Assembly: GCA_045599965.1 (NCBI GenBank)
Contig: JAZRXA010000054.1
Coordinates: 1 to 40,449 of the forward strand
DNA from: RGIG5612 sp045599965
Lineage (GTDB): Bacteria > Bacillota > Clostridia > Lachnospirales > Lachnospiraceae
Direction: 5' to 3'
Length of the DNA stretch: 40,449 nucleotides
Shown: positions 30,867 to 39,261 of the stretch, one piece after another
Layout of the letters: each line of letters begins with the position of its first letter
Position numbering within the stretch: the first letter of the stretch is position 1
The notes under the pieces: model-generated
What the model was told of the DNA's origin: nothing
Databases searched by the model: none
What the model saw: only the letters and a program-made list of their open reading frames with translations
Translations under genes and position numbers: made by a program

Positions 30867-31934
30867 TTATTTTCCTAAAACTTCCATAATGACCCTTGCT
30901 ACTTTTTGCGCAGCAAAAATCTCGTCAGCTTTGGACATAGCATTAATATAAGAATCTTTGTTTGAGAAGACTTCTAAAATATCGTTAACTAAAGATTCGC
31001 GACTAAGCTCTTCTTCTAAAAGAGTTTCTGAAAAACCACGACGCTTAAAAGATTGAGCATTTAATATTTGGTCGCCCCTACTTTGATTCATGCCAAGAGG
31101 AATCAAAAGCGAAGGCTTTTTAAGAGCTAGTATCTCATAGATAACATTTGCGCCAGCTCTAGAAATAACGAGCGATGAAGCAGCGAATAAATCAGGAAGA
31201 TCGTCGCCTACGTATTCAAATTGTTTATAGCCGTCAATGCCATCAAAACTAGGATCAACTTTTCCGGCACCGCAAACATGAGCAATATAAAAAGTTTTAA
31301 GAAGCTCATCTAAAGAAGCTCGCACGGCTTCATTTACAGAAGTAGCGCCAAGACTTCCGCCAATTACCATCAATAAAGGCTTATCCTCGCTAAAGCCACA
31401 AAATTCATAACCCTTACGAGGATTTCCGCTAAGTAATGATGAACGCACAGGAAGACCTGTATGAACAGATTTATCAGCAGGCACAAAATCCTTTGTTTCT
31501 GGGAAGTTATAACAAACCTTAGTTGCCTTCGGGATTGAAAGCTTGTTAGCCAAACCTGGAGTAAGGTCCGATTCATGAATAACTATAGGAATATTTAGAG
31601 CGCTTGCGGCATAGACAACCGGCACCGAAACATAACCACCTTTAGAAAAAACGATATCCGGCTTAGACGCTTTCATATGCTTTTTCGCCTCGGAATAGCC
31701 CTTCAAAATTCGAAATGGGTCCGAAAAGTTCTTTCTATTAAAATAGCGACGAAGCTTACCCGAAGCAATACCGGTGTAAGGCAAACCTTCCTTCTCAATG
31801 AGGCTCTTTTCGATGCCGTCATATGAACCCATGTATTCAATTTCAAAGCCAGCTTCCTTTAGGTATGGAAGGAGAGCAATATTGGGCGTTACATGTCCCG
31901 CCGTGCCTCCACCTGTAAGCAAAATTTTACTCAT
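30867..31934 (-). CDS. murG: UDP-N-acetylglucosamine--N-acetylmuramyl-(pentapeptide) pyrophosphoryl-undecaprenol GlcNAc transferase
   Basis: MurG adds GlcNAc to lipid I to make lipid II on the inner face of the membrane. The start is placed at 31934 (355 residues), after TTAGGAG; a longer frame to 32045 crosses the promoter. Motifs: GGGTAGHVTPNIAL (about 8-21), KGGYVSVPV (about 97-105), IHESDLTPGLAN and the nucleotide-binding GGSLGATSVN, plus SRAGANVIYE and PLGMNQSRGDQ toward the C-terminus. The usual dcw-cluster neighbours (ftsW, murC, mraY) are absent; the partner gene is a metal exporter, so this may be a relocated or second copy. Confidence 0.93.
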   Translation of the reverse strand: MSKILLTGGGTAGHVTPNIALLPYLKEAGFEIEYMGSYDGIEKSLIEKEGLPYTGIASGKLRRYFNRKNFSDPFRILKGYSEAKKHMKASKPDIVFSKGGYVSVPVVYAASALNIPIVIHESDLTPGLANKLSIPKATKVCYNFPETKDFVPADKSVHTGLPVRSSLLSGNPRKGYEFCGFSEDKPLLMVIGGSLGATSVNEAVRASLDELLKTFYIAHVCGAGKVDPSFDGIDGYKQFEYVGDDLPDLFAASSLVISRAGANVIYEILALKKPSLLIPLGMNQSRGDQILNAQSFKRRGFSETLLEEELSRESLVNDILEVFSNKDSYINAMSKADEIFAAQKVARVIMEVLGK

Positions 31935-31965
31935 TTTCTTAATTCTCCTAAGAAATCTTCCCTCT

Positions 31966-31994
31966 ATTATACCTTGCTGGTGGGTTGTTTTAAA
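31966..31994 (-). promoter_or_regulatory. Promoter of murG-CDF operon
   Basis: On the minus strand, TTTAAA (31994-31989), 17 bp, TATAAT (31971-31966). Its -35 overlaps that of the divergent deaminase promoter (31985-32013), so the two may compete. Confidence 0.6.
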
Positions 31995-32013
31995 GGCTAC
32001 TTTAATATAAAAT
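31985..32013 (+). promoter_or_regulatory. Promoter of the deaminase operon, apparently leaderless
   Basis: TTGTTT (31985-31990), 17 bp, TAAAAT (32008-32013). The ATG starts 8 nt after the -10 box with no Shine-Dalgarno sequence between, so the transcript would begin at or next to the start codon. Confidence 0.6.
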
Positions 32014-32020
32014 AGAATGC

Positions 32021-33340
32021 ATGAAAATCTTAATAAAAAACGCAAAAACTCTGCTTTTGGATGTGGCAGGGGATTTTGTAGTACAAGAAAAAAACATCTA
32101 TGTTGATGGCAACAAAATAGTATCTTTAGACGATGCGCCAGAGGGGTTCGTGCCTGAAAAAACTATAAATGGTGAGGGAAAGCTTGCTATGCCAGGCTTA
32201 ATAAATGCGCATACTCACGTGTATATGTCGCTCTTTAGAAACTATGCTGACGACCAAGCTTTTTGGGATTGGCTAGAAAATGTGCTAGGTGTTGAGGATG
32301 GCTTAACCGAGGAGGATAGTTACTGGGGAACGCTGCTCGGAATTATGGAGATGCTTAGAACCGGCACTACATGTTTCGTAGACATGAATATTAAGTCTGC
32401 CCAGGGCGTAAAAACGGGTGAAAGGTCTGCTTCTGTAGGCGCAGCTTATGAGTCAGGAATGAGAGCGGTTATTACTCGCGGACTTTCAGGCGAAGCTAAC
32501 TCAGAAGAATCACTTTGGAAGTATGGCCAGGTAGTAAACGAGATAGATTTATTCCAAGGCGAAGAAAGAGTTCGTTTTTGGATGGGACCACATGCACCTT
32601 ATAGTTGCATGAAAGACTATCTAGAAAAGTTAACTGCTACCGCTAAAAAATATAATATCGGCAACAATATCCATCTTTCTGAAAGCGAGTCAGAAGTAGA
32701 AAACATGATAAAAGAACATGGAGTGACGCCGATTAAATATGTTGAAGACATTGGAGTTTTCGACGTGCCTACAATTGCGGCACATTGTGTTAATGCAACA
32801 GAAGACGACATGGATATATTTGTTAAACACGGCGTTAGTGTTGCTCTTAATCCAAAGAGCAATATGAAACTTGGCAATGGTTTTGCGCCAGCCGAAAAGA
32901 TGCTTGAAAAAGGCGTTAACCTTTGCTTAGGCACTGATGGACCAGGAAGTAACAACACGCAAAACATGTTCGCAGAGATGAACACAGCAGCACTTATTTA
33001 TAAAGGCGCAAATAAAAAGGCTCAATGTATTAGCGCGCAAGATGTTCTTAAGTTTGCGACAATTAACGGAGCAAAAGCTATTGGCCGCGAAGGAGAACTT
33101 GGAGAAATTAAAGTGGGTGCATTTGCCGACATAATTCTCTTAGATCTTAATGTTCCACAGTTCCAACCAGAAAACAATATTGTTTCAGGTCTTGTTTATT
33201 CATCAAACGGAAGCGAGGTTGAAACAGTAATCGTTGATGGTGAAGTCTTAATGGAAGACAGAAAATTCTTAACAATAGATGAAGAAAAAGTATATAAGGA
33301 GTGTGCTAAGCGTTCAAAACGTTTAGGAATGATGAAATAA
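32021..33340 (+). CDS. mtaD: S-adenosylhomocysteine / 5'-methylthioadenosine deaminase
   Basis: A 439-residue amidohydrolase. The metal-binding NAHTHVYMSLFRNYADD (about 62-78), HLSESESEVEN, TIAAHCVN and LGTDGPGSNN motifs place it in the MtaD/SsnA/TrzN group, and the whole length fits MTA/SAH deaminase. It would convert SAH or MTA to the inosyl form plus ammonia. The start is fixed by homology at ATG 32021, which has no Shine-Dalgarno site and lies 8 nt after a -10 box. Its stop overlaps the start of the adenosylhomocysteinase gene (TAATG), which supports a joint role in SAH turnover. Confidence 0.9.
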   Translation: MKILIKNAKTLLLDVAGDFVVQEKNIYVDGNKIVSLDDAPEGFVPEKTINGEGKLAMPGLINAHTHVYMSLFRNYADDQAFWDWLENVLGVEDGLTEEDSYWGTLLGIMEMLRTGTTCFVDMNIKSAQGVKTGERSASVGAAYESGMRAVITRGLSGEANSEESLWKYGQVVNEIDLFQGEERVRFWMGPHAPYSCMKDYLEKLTATAKKYNIGNNIHLSESESEVENMIKEHGVTPIKYVEDIGVFDVPTIAAHCVNATEDDMDIFVKHGVSVALNPKSNMKLGNGFAPAEKMLEKGVNLCLGTDGPGSNNTQNMFAEMNTAALIYKGANKKAQCISAQDVLKFATINGAKAIGREGELGEIKVGAFADIILLDLNVPQFQPENNIVSGLVYSSNGSEVETVIVDGEVLMEDRKFLTIDEEKVYKECAKRSKRLGMMK

Positions 33341-34584
33341 TGAGCAAAATAAAAGATATAAACCAAGCAAAATCAGGTCACCAAAAAATTGAATGGGTTA
33401 AGAGAAACTGCCCACTTCTAAATTCTTTAGAAGAAGAGTTTAAAAATACTCTTCCTTTTAAGGATAAAAAGATTGCACTTTCGGTGCACTTAGAAGCGAA
33501 GACCGCGTACCTTTGCGAGGTTTTAAAAGCTGGCGGCGCTAAGATGTTTGTTACAGGTTCTAACCCACTTTCAACACAAGACGATGTGGCAGCAGCCTTA
33601 GTAGATGACGGAATGGAAGTTTTTGCTTGGTATAATTGCACCGAGGAAGAATATTTTGAAAACATAAAGGCTGTTTTGGGAAATGATTGTCAAATCATCA
33701 TCGATGATGGCGGCGACCTCGTACATATGCTCCACACAGAAATGCAAGATAAGCTTCAATATGTAATCGGTGGATGCGAAGAAACGACAACAGGTATTAT
33801 TCGCCTTAATGCGATGGATAAAGAAGGAAAACTAGCCTTCCCAATGGTACTTGTTAACAATGCGCAATGTAAGCATTTCTTCGACAACCGTTATGGCACA
33901 GGCCAATCTGTTTTCGACGGAATCAACCGCACAACAAACCTTATTGTTGCTGGCAAAACGGTTGTTATTGCCGGATACGGATGGTGTGGCAAGGGCTGCG
34001 CAATGAGAGCTAAAGGCCTTGGCGCAAAGGTTATCGTAACGGAAGTTGATCCTGTAAAAGCTATTGAAGCGGTAATGGATGGCTTTGAAGTTATGACGAT
34101 GAACGAAGCTGCAAAGGTTGGCGATTTCTTTATTACAGTTACTGGATGCAAAGGAGTTATCACAGAAAAAGATTTCGAGGTTATGAAAGACGGCGCAATT
34201 ATGTGCAACGCTGGACACTTCGATATCGAAATAGATGTTGCAAGATTAAGAGAGATTGCAGTTGAAAGCCGCGAGATGCGAAAGAATATAATGGGATACA
34301 AGATGCCAAACGGAAGATGGCTTAATGTATTAGCAGAAGGACGTCTTGTTAACTTAGCAGCTGGCGATGGACATCCAGCGGAAATCATGGATATGAGTTT
34401 TGCTATCCAAGCGCTTTCAGCAAAATACTTAGTTGAACATAAAGACGACATCAAAACAAAACTCATTGATGTCCCAGAAGAGATTGATAAAGAAGTAGCA
34501 ACAAGAAAACTTAATTTCCTTGGAAAGAGTATTGATGTTCTCACGGAAGAACAAAGGAATTATTTGGAGAGTTCAAATATATGA
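33340..34584 (+). CDS. ahcY: Adenosylhomocysteinase (or S-inosylhomocysteine hydrolase)
   Basis: A 414-residue NAD-dependent hydrolase that splits SAH, or S-inosylhomocysteine, to homocysteine and a nucleoside. It has the substrate-site GGCEETTTGIIRLNAM, the NNAQCKHFFDNRYGTGQS catalytic region and the NAD-binding GYGWCGKGCAMRAKGLGAKV loop. It lacks the C-terminal Lys/Tyr extension of eukaryotic and many proteobacterial enzymes and ends with LTEEQRNYLESS, as in the shorter Thermotoga/archaeal type. It overlaps the deaminase gene by 1 nt and the pgi gene by 4 nt. With a deaminase upstream, the true substrate may be the deaminated form, as shown in Methanocaldococcus; that is inference. Confidence 0.92.
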   Translation: MSKIKDINQAKSGHQKIEWVKRNCPLLNSLEEEFKNTLPFKDKKIALSVHLEAKTAYLCEVLKAGGAKMFVTGSNPLSTQDDVAAALVDDGMEVFAWYNCTEEEYFENIKAVLGNDCQIIIDDGGDLVHMLHTEMQDKLQYVIGGCEETTTGIIRLNAMDKEGKLAFPMVLVNNAQCKHFFDNRYGTGQSVFDGINRTTNLIVAGKTVVIAGYGWCGKGCAMRAKGLGAKVIVTEVDPVKAIEAVMDGFEVMTMNEAAKVGDFFITVTGCKGVITEKDFEVMKDGAIMCNAGHFDIEIDVARLREIAVESREMRKNIMGYKMPNGRWLNVLAEGRLVNLAAGDGHPAEIMDMSFAIQALSAKYLVEHKDDIKTKLIDVPEEIDKEVATRKLNFLGKSIDVLTEEQRNYLESSNI

Positions 34585-35894
34585 AAAATCTAAATTTGAA
34601 ATTTGCAGGAATTGATTGGTTGCCTTCGGAAGAGACAGAGCAGTTTTTAGACGAGGCTGAGTTAGCAAAAAAGGAATTGCTCGAAAAACTAGGGCCGGGA
34701 AATGAATTTACTGGCTGGGTTGATTTGCCAATTAATTATGACAAAGAAGAATTTGAAAGAATAAAAAAAGCAGCTGATAAAATTAGAAAAGACAGCGATG
34801 TTTTAGTTGTCTGCGGAATAGGTGGCTCATATTTAGGAGCCCTTAGCGCTATCGATTTTCTTAAAGGCTCTATGTATAACTTAAAGCTTTTATCTAAAGG
34901 AGCCGGCGCATGTTCCGACCCATTAATTTTATTTGCAGGAAACAGCATGTCCCCTGGTTATATAGGAGACATAGTAGAACTTATTAAAGACAAAGATTTT
35001 TCAGTTAACGTAATTTCGAAATCAGGAACGACAATGGAGACATCTATCTCCTTTAGAATTTTCAAAAAACTTCTTGAAGAAAAATACGGAAAAGAAGAAG
35101 CTGCAAAAAGAATTTATGCTACAACTGACAAAGAAAAGGGCGCGCTAAAGGGCCTTGCGCAAAAAGAAGGTTACGAAACTTTTGTTGTGCCAGACGATAT
35201 TGGCGGAAGGTTCTCTGTGCTTACTGCAGTAGGGCTTTTGCCAATAGCTGCTAGTGGCGCTAGTATAGACAAACTTATGGAAGGCGCATCTTCGATGCGC
35301 AAAGAACTAATCGAAGAGGACGATGCGGCGCTAGAGTATGCAGCATTAAGACAACAACTTTACGATTGGGATAAGTTTATAGAGATTTTTGCGACATATG
35401 ATCCTGACCTTAAAAATATTGGCGAGTGGCTTAAGCAACTCTTTGGCGAAAGTGAAGGAAAAGAAGGCTTTGGAATCTTTCCTGCATCTGTAAACTTTAC
35501 TTCAGACCTTCATTCAATGGGACAAATGATTCAAGAAGGCGAACGCACAATTTTTGAGACAGTAATTAATGTTGAAAACGAAGAAACAAATCTTTTAATT
35601 CCTGGGTTCGAGGAAGACTTTGATGGATTTAAATATCTAGAAGGAAAACAAGTAAACTTACTTAACCAAACGGCTGTAGAGGGAACTGCAAAAGCGCACT
35701 TAGCTGGCGAAGTTCCACAAGTTTATATTGGAATTCCTAAAAAAGATGAGTTTAGTTTAGGACAGCTTTTCTACTTCTTTGAATTTGCATGTGCAATAAG
35801 CGCATATATAGAAGGTGTTAATCCTTTTAATCAGCCGGGAGTAGAAGAATATAAAAAGAATATTAAAGAGATTTTGGCGAAATACAAAAATTAG
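34581..35894 (+). CDS. pgi: Glucose-6-phosphate isomerase
   Basis: A 437-residue phosphoglucose isomerase of the short Gram-positive type. GIGGSYLGALSAIDFLKG, VISKSGTTMETSISF and DDIGGRFSVLTAVGLLP are the family's sugar-phosphate and catalytic signatures, with the later QMIQEGERTIFETVI segment. It interconverts glucose-6-phosphate and fructose-6-phosphate in the cytosol. The ATG overlaps the adenosylhomocysteinase stop (ATGA) and GGAGAG precedes it, so it is translated as the third gene of the deaminase operon, an unusual company for pgi. It ends in a 3-4 bp overlap with the convergent gene at 35891. Confidence 0.95.
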   Translation: MKNLNLKFAGIDWLPSEETEQFLDEAELAKKELLEKLGPGNEFTGWVDLPINYDKEEFERIKKAADKIRKDSDVLVVCGIGGSYLGALSAIDFLKGSMYNLKLLSKGAGACSDPLILFAGNSMSPGYIGDIVELIKDKDFSVNVISKSGTTMETSISFRIFKKLLEEKYGKEEAAKRIYATTDKEKGALKGLAQKEGYETFVVPDDIGGRFSVLTAVGLLPIAASGASIDKLMEGASSMRKELIEEDDAALEYAALRQQLYDWDKFIEIFATYDPDLKNIGEWLKQLFGESEGKEGFGIFPASVNFTSDLHSMGQMIQEGERTIFETVINVENEETNLLIPGFEEDFDGFKYLEGKQVNLLNQTAVEGTAKAHLAGEVPQVYIGIPKKDEFSLGQLFYFFEFACAISAYIEGVNPFNQPGVEEYKKNIKEILAKYKN

Positions 35895-36160
35895 TCATCC
35901 TCTTCAATGATTTGGATTTCTAAATAGTCAAAATCGATACTATCAACGAAAGAATCTTTCGTGAAACGAGTTTTTGCAACACGCTTGAAGTCAGCAATGT
36001 TTGAATCTAGCCAGATTGGAACACTTAAATCGAATTCATTGCAAGCAGCCTCAAGCGCATCAAAGATTTTACGAGTACGATTTGTATCCGTATCATTTTT
36101 GATAACGCTATCGCGAAGTAACTTATTATCTTTTATGATTTTTGCCCACAATCTAAACAT
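35891..36160 (-). CDS. Conserved hypothetical protein (89 residues)
   Basis: The start is placed at ATG 36160 (MFRLWAKIIKDNKLLRDSVI); the longer frame to 36340 has no coding character and crosses the promoter. I recall similar short proteins with FRLWAK-IKDN at the start and IWLDSNIADFKR and FDYLEIQIIEED near the end as widespread in Clostridia, but no function is known to me. The -10 box TGCTACAAT ends 6 nt before the ATG and there is no Shine-Dalgarno site, so the mRNA is probably leaderless. Its stop codon overlaps the pgi stop on the other strand. Confidence 0.8.
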   Translation of the reverse strand: MFRLWAKIIKDNKLLRDSVIKNDTDTNRTRKIFDALEAACNEFDLSVPIWLDSNIADFKRVAKTRFTKDSFVDSIDFDYLEIQIIEEDD

Positions 36161-36166
36161 AAACGG

Positions 36167-36196
36167 ATTGTAGCATATAAGAAGAGATTTTTTCAA
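36167..36196 (-). promoter_or_regulatory. Leaderless promoter of the 89-residue protein gene
   Basis: On the minus strand, TTGAAA (36196-36191), 18 bp, TGC-TACAAT extended -10 (36175-36167). The start codon A is 7 nt after the -10 box, where transcription would begin. Confidence 0.6.
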
Positions 36197-36245
36197 TAGA
36201 CGCAAAGTGTGTCCGGGACATGTACCGGCAGACATGGAGAAAACT

Positions 36246-36965
36246 ATGACAAACGAAATATTAAAATTAAAAGAATGGGTAGATGGAAGCGATAATATCG
36301 TTTTCTTTGGTGGCGCTGGAGTTTCAACAGAAAGCAACATTCCTGATTTTAGAAGCGTTGATGGTCTTTATAATCAAGAATATGATTATCCGCCGGAAAC
36401 AATTCTTAGCCACACTTTCTTTATGAGAAACCCAGAAGAGTTTTACAGGTTTTATAAAAACAAGATGCTTATATTAGATGCAAAGCCTAACGCAGCGCAT
36501 CTTAAACTTGCAGAACTTGAAAAAGCCGGAAAGTTAAAAGCCGTTGTTACGCAAAATATTGACGGACTACATCAAGCGGCTGGAAGCGAAAAGGTTTACG
36601 AGCTGCACGGAAGCGTGCATAGAAACTATTGTACAAAATGCGGAAAGTTTTTTGGTCCGCAGTACATGAAAGATGCAGAAGGTGTACCTAAGTGTGACCA
36701 TTGCGGTGGGATGATTAAACCAGACGTTGTTCTTTATGAGGAAGGTTTAGATAACGATATAATTAATGGCGCCGTTGCAGCAATAAGCAAAGCAGACATT
36801 CTAATAATAGGTGGAACGAGCTTAGTTGTTTATCCGGCAGCAGGACTTATTGATTACTATAGAGGAAACAAACTTGTTTTAATAAATAAAAGTACAACGC
36901 CGAGAGATTCAAGCGCAGACTTAGTTATTAATGACAGTATCGGACAGGTATTTTCAAATCTTTAG
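36246..36965 (+). CDS. cobB: NAD-dependent protein deacylase (Sir2 family)
   Basis: The start is placed at ATG 36246 after GGAG (239 residues); a longer frame to 36207 lacks family similarity. Sir2 motifs are complete: GAGVSTESNIPDFRS (24-37), TQNIDGLHQAAG (102-113), catalytic His121 in ELHGS, zinc cysteines C129, C132, C150 and C153, and GTSLVVYPAAG (190-200). It removes acetyl or longer acyl groups from protein lysines using NAD. A short TGTCC-g-GGACA palindrome lies in its leader (about 36210-36220) and might be an operator. The gene is followed after 9 bp by the coiled-coil membrane operon. Confidence 0.93.
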   Translation: MTNEILKLKEWVDGSDNIVFFGGAGVSTESNIPDFRSVDGLYNQEYDYPPETILSHTFFMRNPEEFYRFYKNKMLILDAKPNAAHLKLAELEKAGKLKAVVTQNIDGLHQAAGSEKVYELHGSVHRNYCTKCGKFFGPQYMKDAEGVPKCDHCGGMIKPDVVLYEEGLDNDIINGAVAAISKADILIIGGTSLVVYPAAGLIDYYRGNKLVLINKSTTPRDSSADLVINDSIGQVFSNL

Positions 36966-36974
36966 GAGGGCGAA

Positions 36975-38072
36975 ATGGATAATAAATTTTTAAGTGGTGG
37001 AATAGCAGAACTTGAACATGCAAAGTTAGCAGTTAAGATTAATGCTGAAAAGCAACAAGAACTTCTTGATCTTGAGGCAAGACTTAAAAGGAAAGAAAAA
37101 GAAGTAGAAAATCAAAAAAGATATACAGCAGATAAAGTTGAATCTGCTATAAAGGAGCGCAGAAATGCTTTAAGAAAAAATCTTGATGCGCAAGTAGAAG
37201 ATGCAAATAAGAAGCTTAAAAACGCTGACAAGAAAAAGAAAAAGGCTAAAGACATAGCTGTTGATAAGCGTATAAAGAGCGATACATTCAACTTTAGAGA
37301 TGATACAAAGAGACGCAAAAAAGAAAACGCAGCTCTATTTAAGACTTATAAAGTGCCGGGCTTTTGCAATACTTCATATTATTATTCTATGTTTGCGCCT
37401 AGAAGATTTAAGGATATTTTTACAATCTTAATTACGGCAATTATTGCTCTTGCAATTATTCCTAATATTGTGTGCGCATGCTTACAAACAGAATCAATTT
37501 TTACTAGAATTCTTGTTTATAGCATCATCGTTGTAATTTTCGTTTTGATATACACAATAGTTTACTTAGTTACGCATTCGGGCAATAAAGGCGAAGCTAT
37601 CTTAAAAGGTAGAGCTAATATTGATGCTGCTTATGCAAACAAGCAACAAGTAAAGAAAATTACTAAAGACATAAAAGCCGATGATGATGAGAGCCAATAT
37701 AATCTCCAAGAGTTTGATGAAGAAATTGAGCATTTCAAAGGCGAATATACAGAAGCTTCAAAGAAGAGAGACGACGCCTTAGATGTGTTTGATAAAGAGA
37801 CAGCTCCAGCTATAAAAGAAGAAATCGAAAATGATAGCAAAGAAGTTTTAGAAGAACTTAAAAAAGAATATGAATCATTAAAGGCAATCTTTGATGAAAA
37901 AGAAGAAACTGTAAAGCAAGTAAGCGCAGAGCTTAATGAAACTTATGGTGTTTATCTAGGAAAGAAAAATCTTTCTGAAGAAAAAATAGATGAGCTTATT
38001 TCAATAATAAATGAAGGAAAAGCTCAAACAATTATGCAAGCGTTAGACTTACTTGGCGGTGAATTGAAATAA
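36975..38072 (+). CDS. Two-helix membrane protein with flanking coiled coils
   Basis: A 365-residue protein that I do not assign to a family. Residues about 15-105 are a highly charged helix rich in Lys/Glu (coiled coil). Two transmembrane helices lie at about 150-172 and 179-200. Residues about 225-335 form a second acidic coiled coil. Both coiled regions are predicted on the same, cytosolic, side. AGGAGG precedes the ATG by 7 nt. It overlaps the DUF5711 gene by 1 nt (TAATG) and is followed by a CvpA-like gene, so the three are one unit, probably acting at the membrane or envelope. Confidence 0.75.
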   Translation: MDNKFLSGGIAELEHAKLAVKINAEKQQELLDLEARLKRKEKEVENQKRYTADKVESAIKERRNALRKNLDAQVEDANKKLKNADKKKKKAKDIAVDKRIKSDTFNFRDDTKRRKKENAALFKTYKVPGFCNTSYYYSMFAPRRFKDIFTILITAIIALAIIPNIVCACLQTESIFTRILVYSIIVVIFVLIYTIVYLVTHSGNKGEAILKGRANIDAAYANKQQVKKITKDIKADDDESQYNLQEFDEEIEHFKGEYTEASKKRDDALDVFDKETAPAIKEEIENDSKEVLEELKKEYESLKAIFDEKEETVKQVSAELNETYGVYLGKKNLSEEKIDELISIINEGKAQTIMQALDLLGGELK

Positions 38073-39253
38073 TGGAATTTAGGCCTGTAGATAGAAGCGT
38101 TGAATTTAAGGGAACCTTAAAAGGAAAAAATAGAGAAAGGCAAAGGATAAAATCATATCTTATTGGCTTTGCTATTTTTGCTGTTGTTGTAGGCCTAATC
38201 GTTTTCTTTGCGACATTCTTCAGGAAATATAGAAACTACAAAGTCACATCAGAGATTGAAATTACAAACTCTGATGAGCATACCGCATATCGTCCTTTTT
38301 TAAGAGGTTATATAAAAGTTGGTGGCGATGGCGTAACCTATTTTGATAAAAGCGGCTTAACATGGTCCGAAAACTATGAAATGTCTCAGCCGATAGTTGA
38401 TGTTTGTGGAGGCTATATTGCCGTTGCGGACATGAAGACGACCGACGTTTATATTTTTGATGAAGGTGGACTTTTAAATAGAATTACTGCTCAGCGAAGT
38501 ATTATCGATGTCGAGGTTTCTAAACAAGGCGTTGTTGCTATTGCAACAGATGACAAGGAATCAAATTTTATTGAGTTGGTAAACAAAGACGGCAAAGAAC
38601 TTATTAGTGCAAAAAGCATCTTTTCATCTAGCGGTTACCTTACAGATATTGCTCTTTCAAACGATGGCACAAAACTTGTTGCTGCGTTTGCAGGCGTAGG
38701 AGAAGGCGCAATCACATCGAAAGTTGTTTTCTACGATTTTTCTGAAAACAATGATGGAGATGATATGATTGTTGGCGGCTTTAACCAATATGAATCGATA
38801 ATTGTAACAAATGTCGAGTTTATGAAAGGAAATAAGGTTTGCGCAGTTGGAAACAGCGGATTTTCAATTTATGATTTTGCGAGCAAGCCTAAACTTGTAA
38901 AGGAAAACTTAGAGTTTCCATGGCAGATTCAAAGTTTATTCTTTGGGGACAAACAAATTGGATTTATTGTTTTAGATGATGAAATTGAAAACAATTATTG
39001 CATCAAGGTATTTAACTTAAATGGAAACATGATTTCAGACAAAGGATTTGATTTTGCTTATAATAGCGTAGCTTTTGCCGGAGACAATGTTTTGCTATAC
39101 TCGTCAAATGATTGCGAAATCTATAGTTTTGCGGGAATTAAAAGATTCTCTTATTCTTTTGATGAAAGAATCGCATTCTTGCTTCCTTGTGGCAGTGAAA
39201 ACAATTTAATCTATGCGAAAGCAGATAGAACACAATTTATTAAATTAAAGTAG
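38072..39253 (+). CDS. DUF5711-family membrane-anchored beta-propeller-like protein
   Basis: A 393-residue protein with a short cytosolic N-terminus, one transmembrane helix (about residues 31-52) and a large exported domain of repeated four-strand blades (YIAVADMKTTDVYIF, VVAIATDDKESNFIELV, KLVAAFAG, KVCAVGNSGFSIYDF and others) that fits the WD40-like DUF5711 family. Such genes are commonly found next to cvpA in Clostridia. The function is unknown; a scaffold or sensor outside the membrane is plausible. Confidence 0.82.
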   Translation: MEFRPVDRSVEFKGTLKGKNRERQRIKSYLIGFAIFAVVVGLIVFFATFFRKYRNYKVTSEIEITNSDEHTAYRPFLRGYIKVGGDGVTYFDKSGLTWSENYEMSQPIVDVCGGYIAVADMKTTDVYIFDEGGLLNRITAQRSIIDVEVSKQGVVAIATDDKESNFIELVNKDGKELISAKSIFSSSGYLTDIALSNDGTKLVAAFAGVGEGAITSKVVFYDFSENNDGDDMIVGGFNQYESIIVTNVEFMKGNKVCAVGNSGFSIYDFASKPKLVKENLEFPWQIQSLFFGDKQIGFIVLDDEIENNYCIKVFNLNGNMISDKGFDFAYNSVAFAGDNVLLYSSNDCEIYSFAGIKRFSYSFDERIAFLLPCGSENNLIYAKADRTQFIKLK

Positions 39254-39261
39254 AGGTAATT

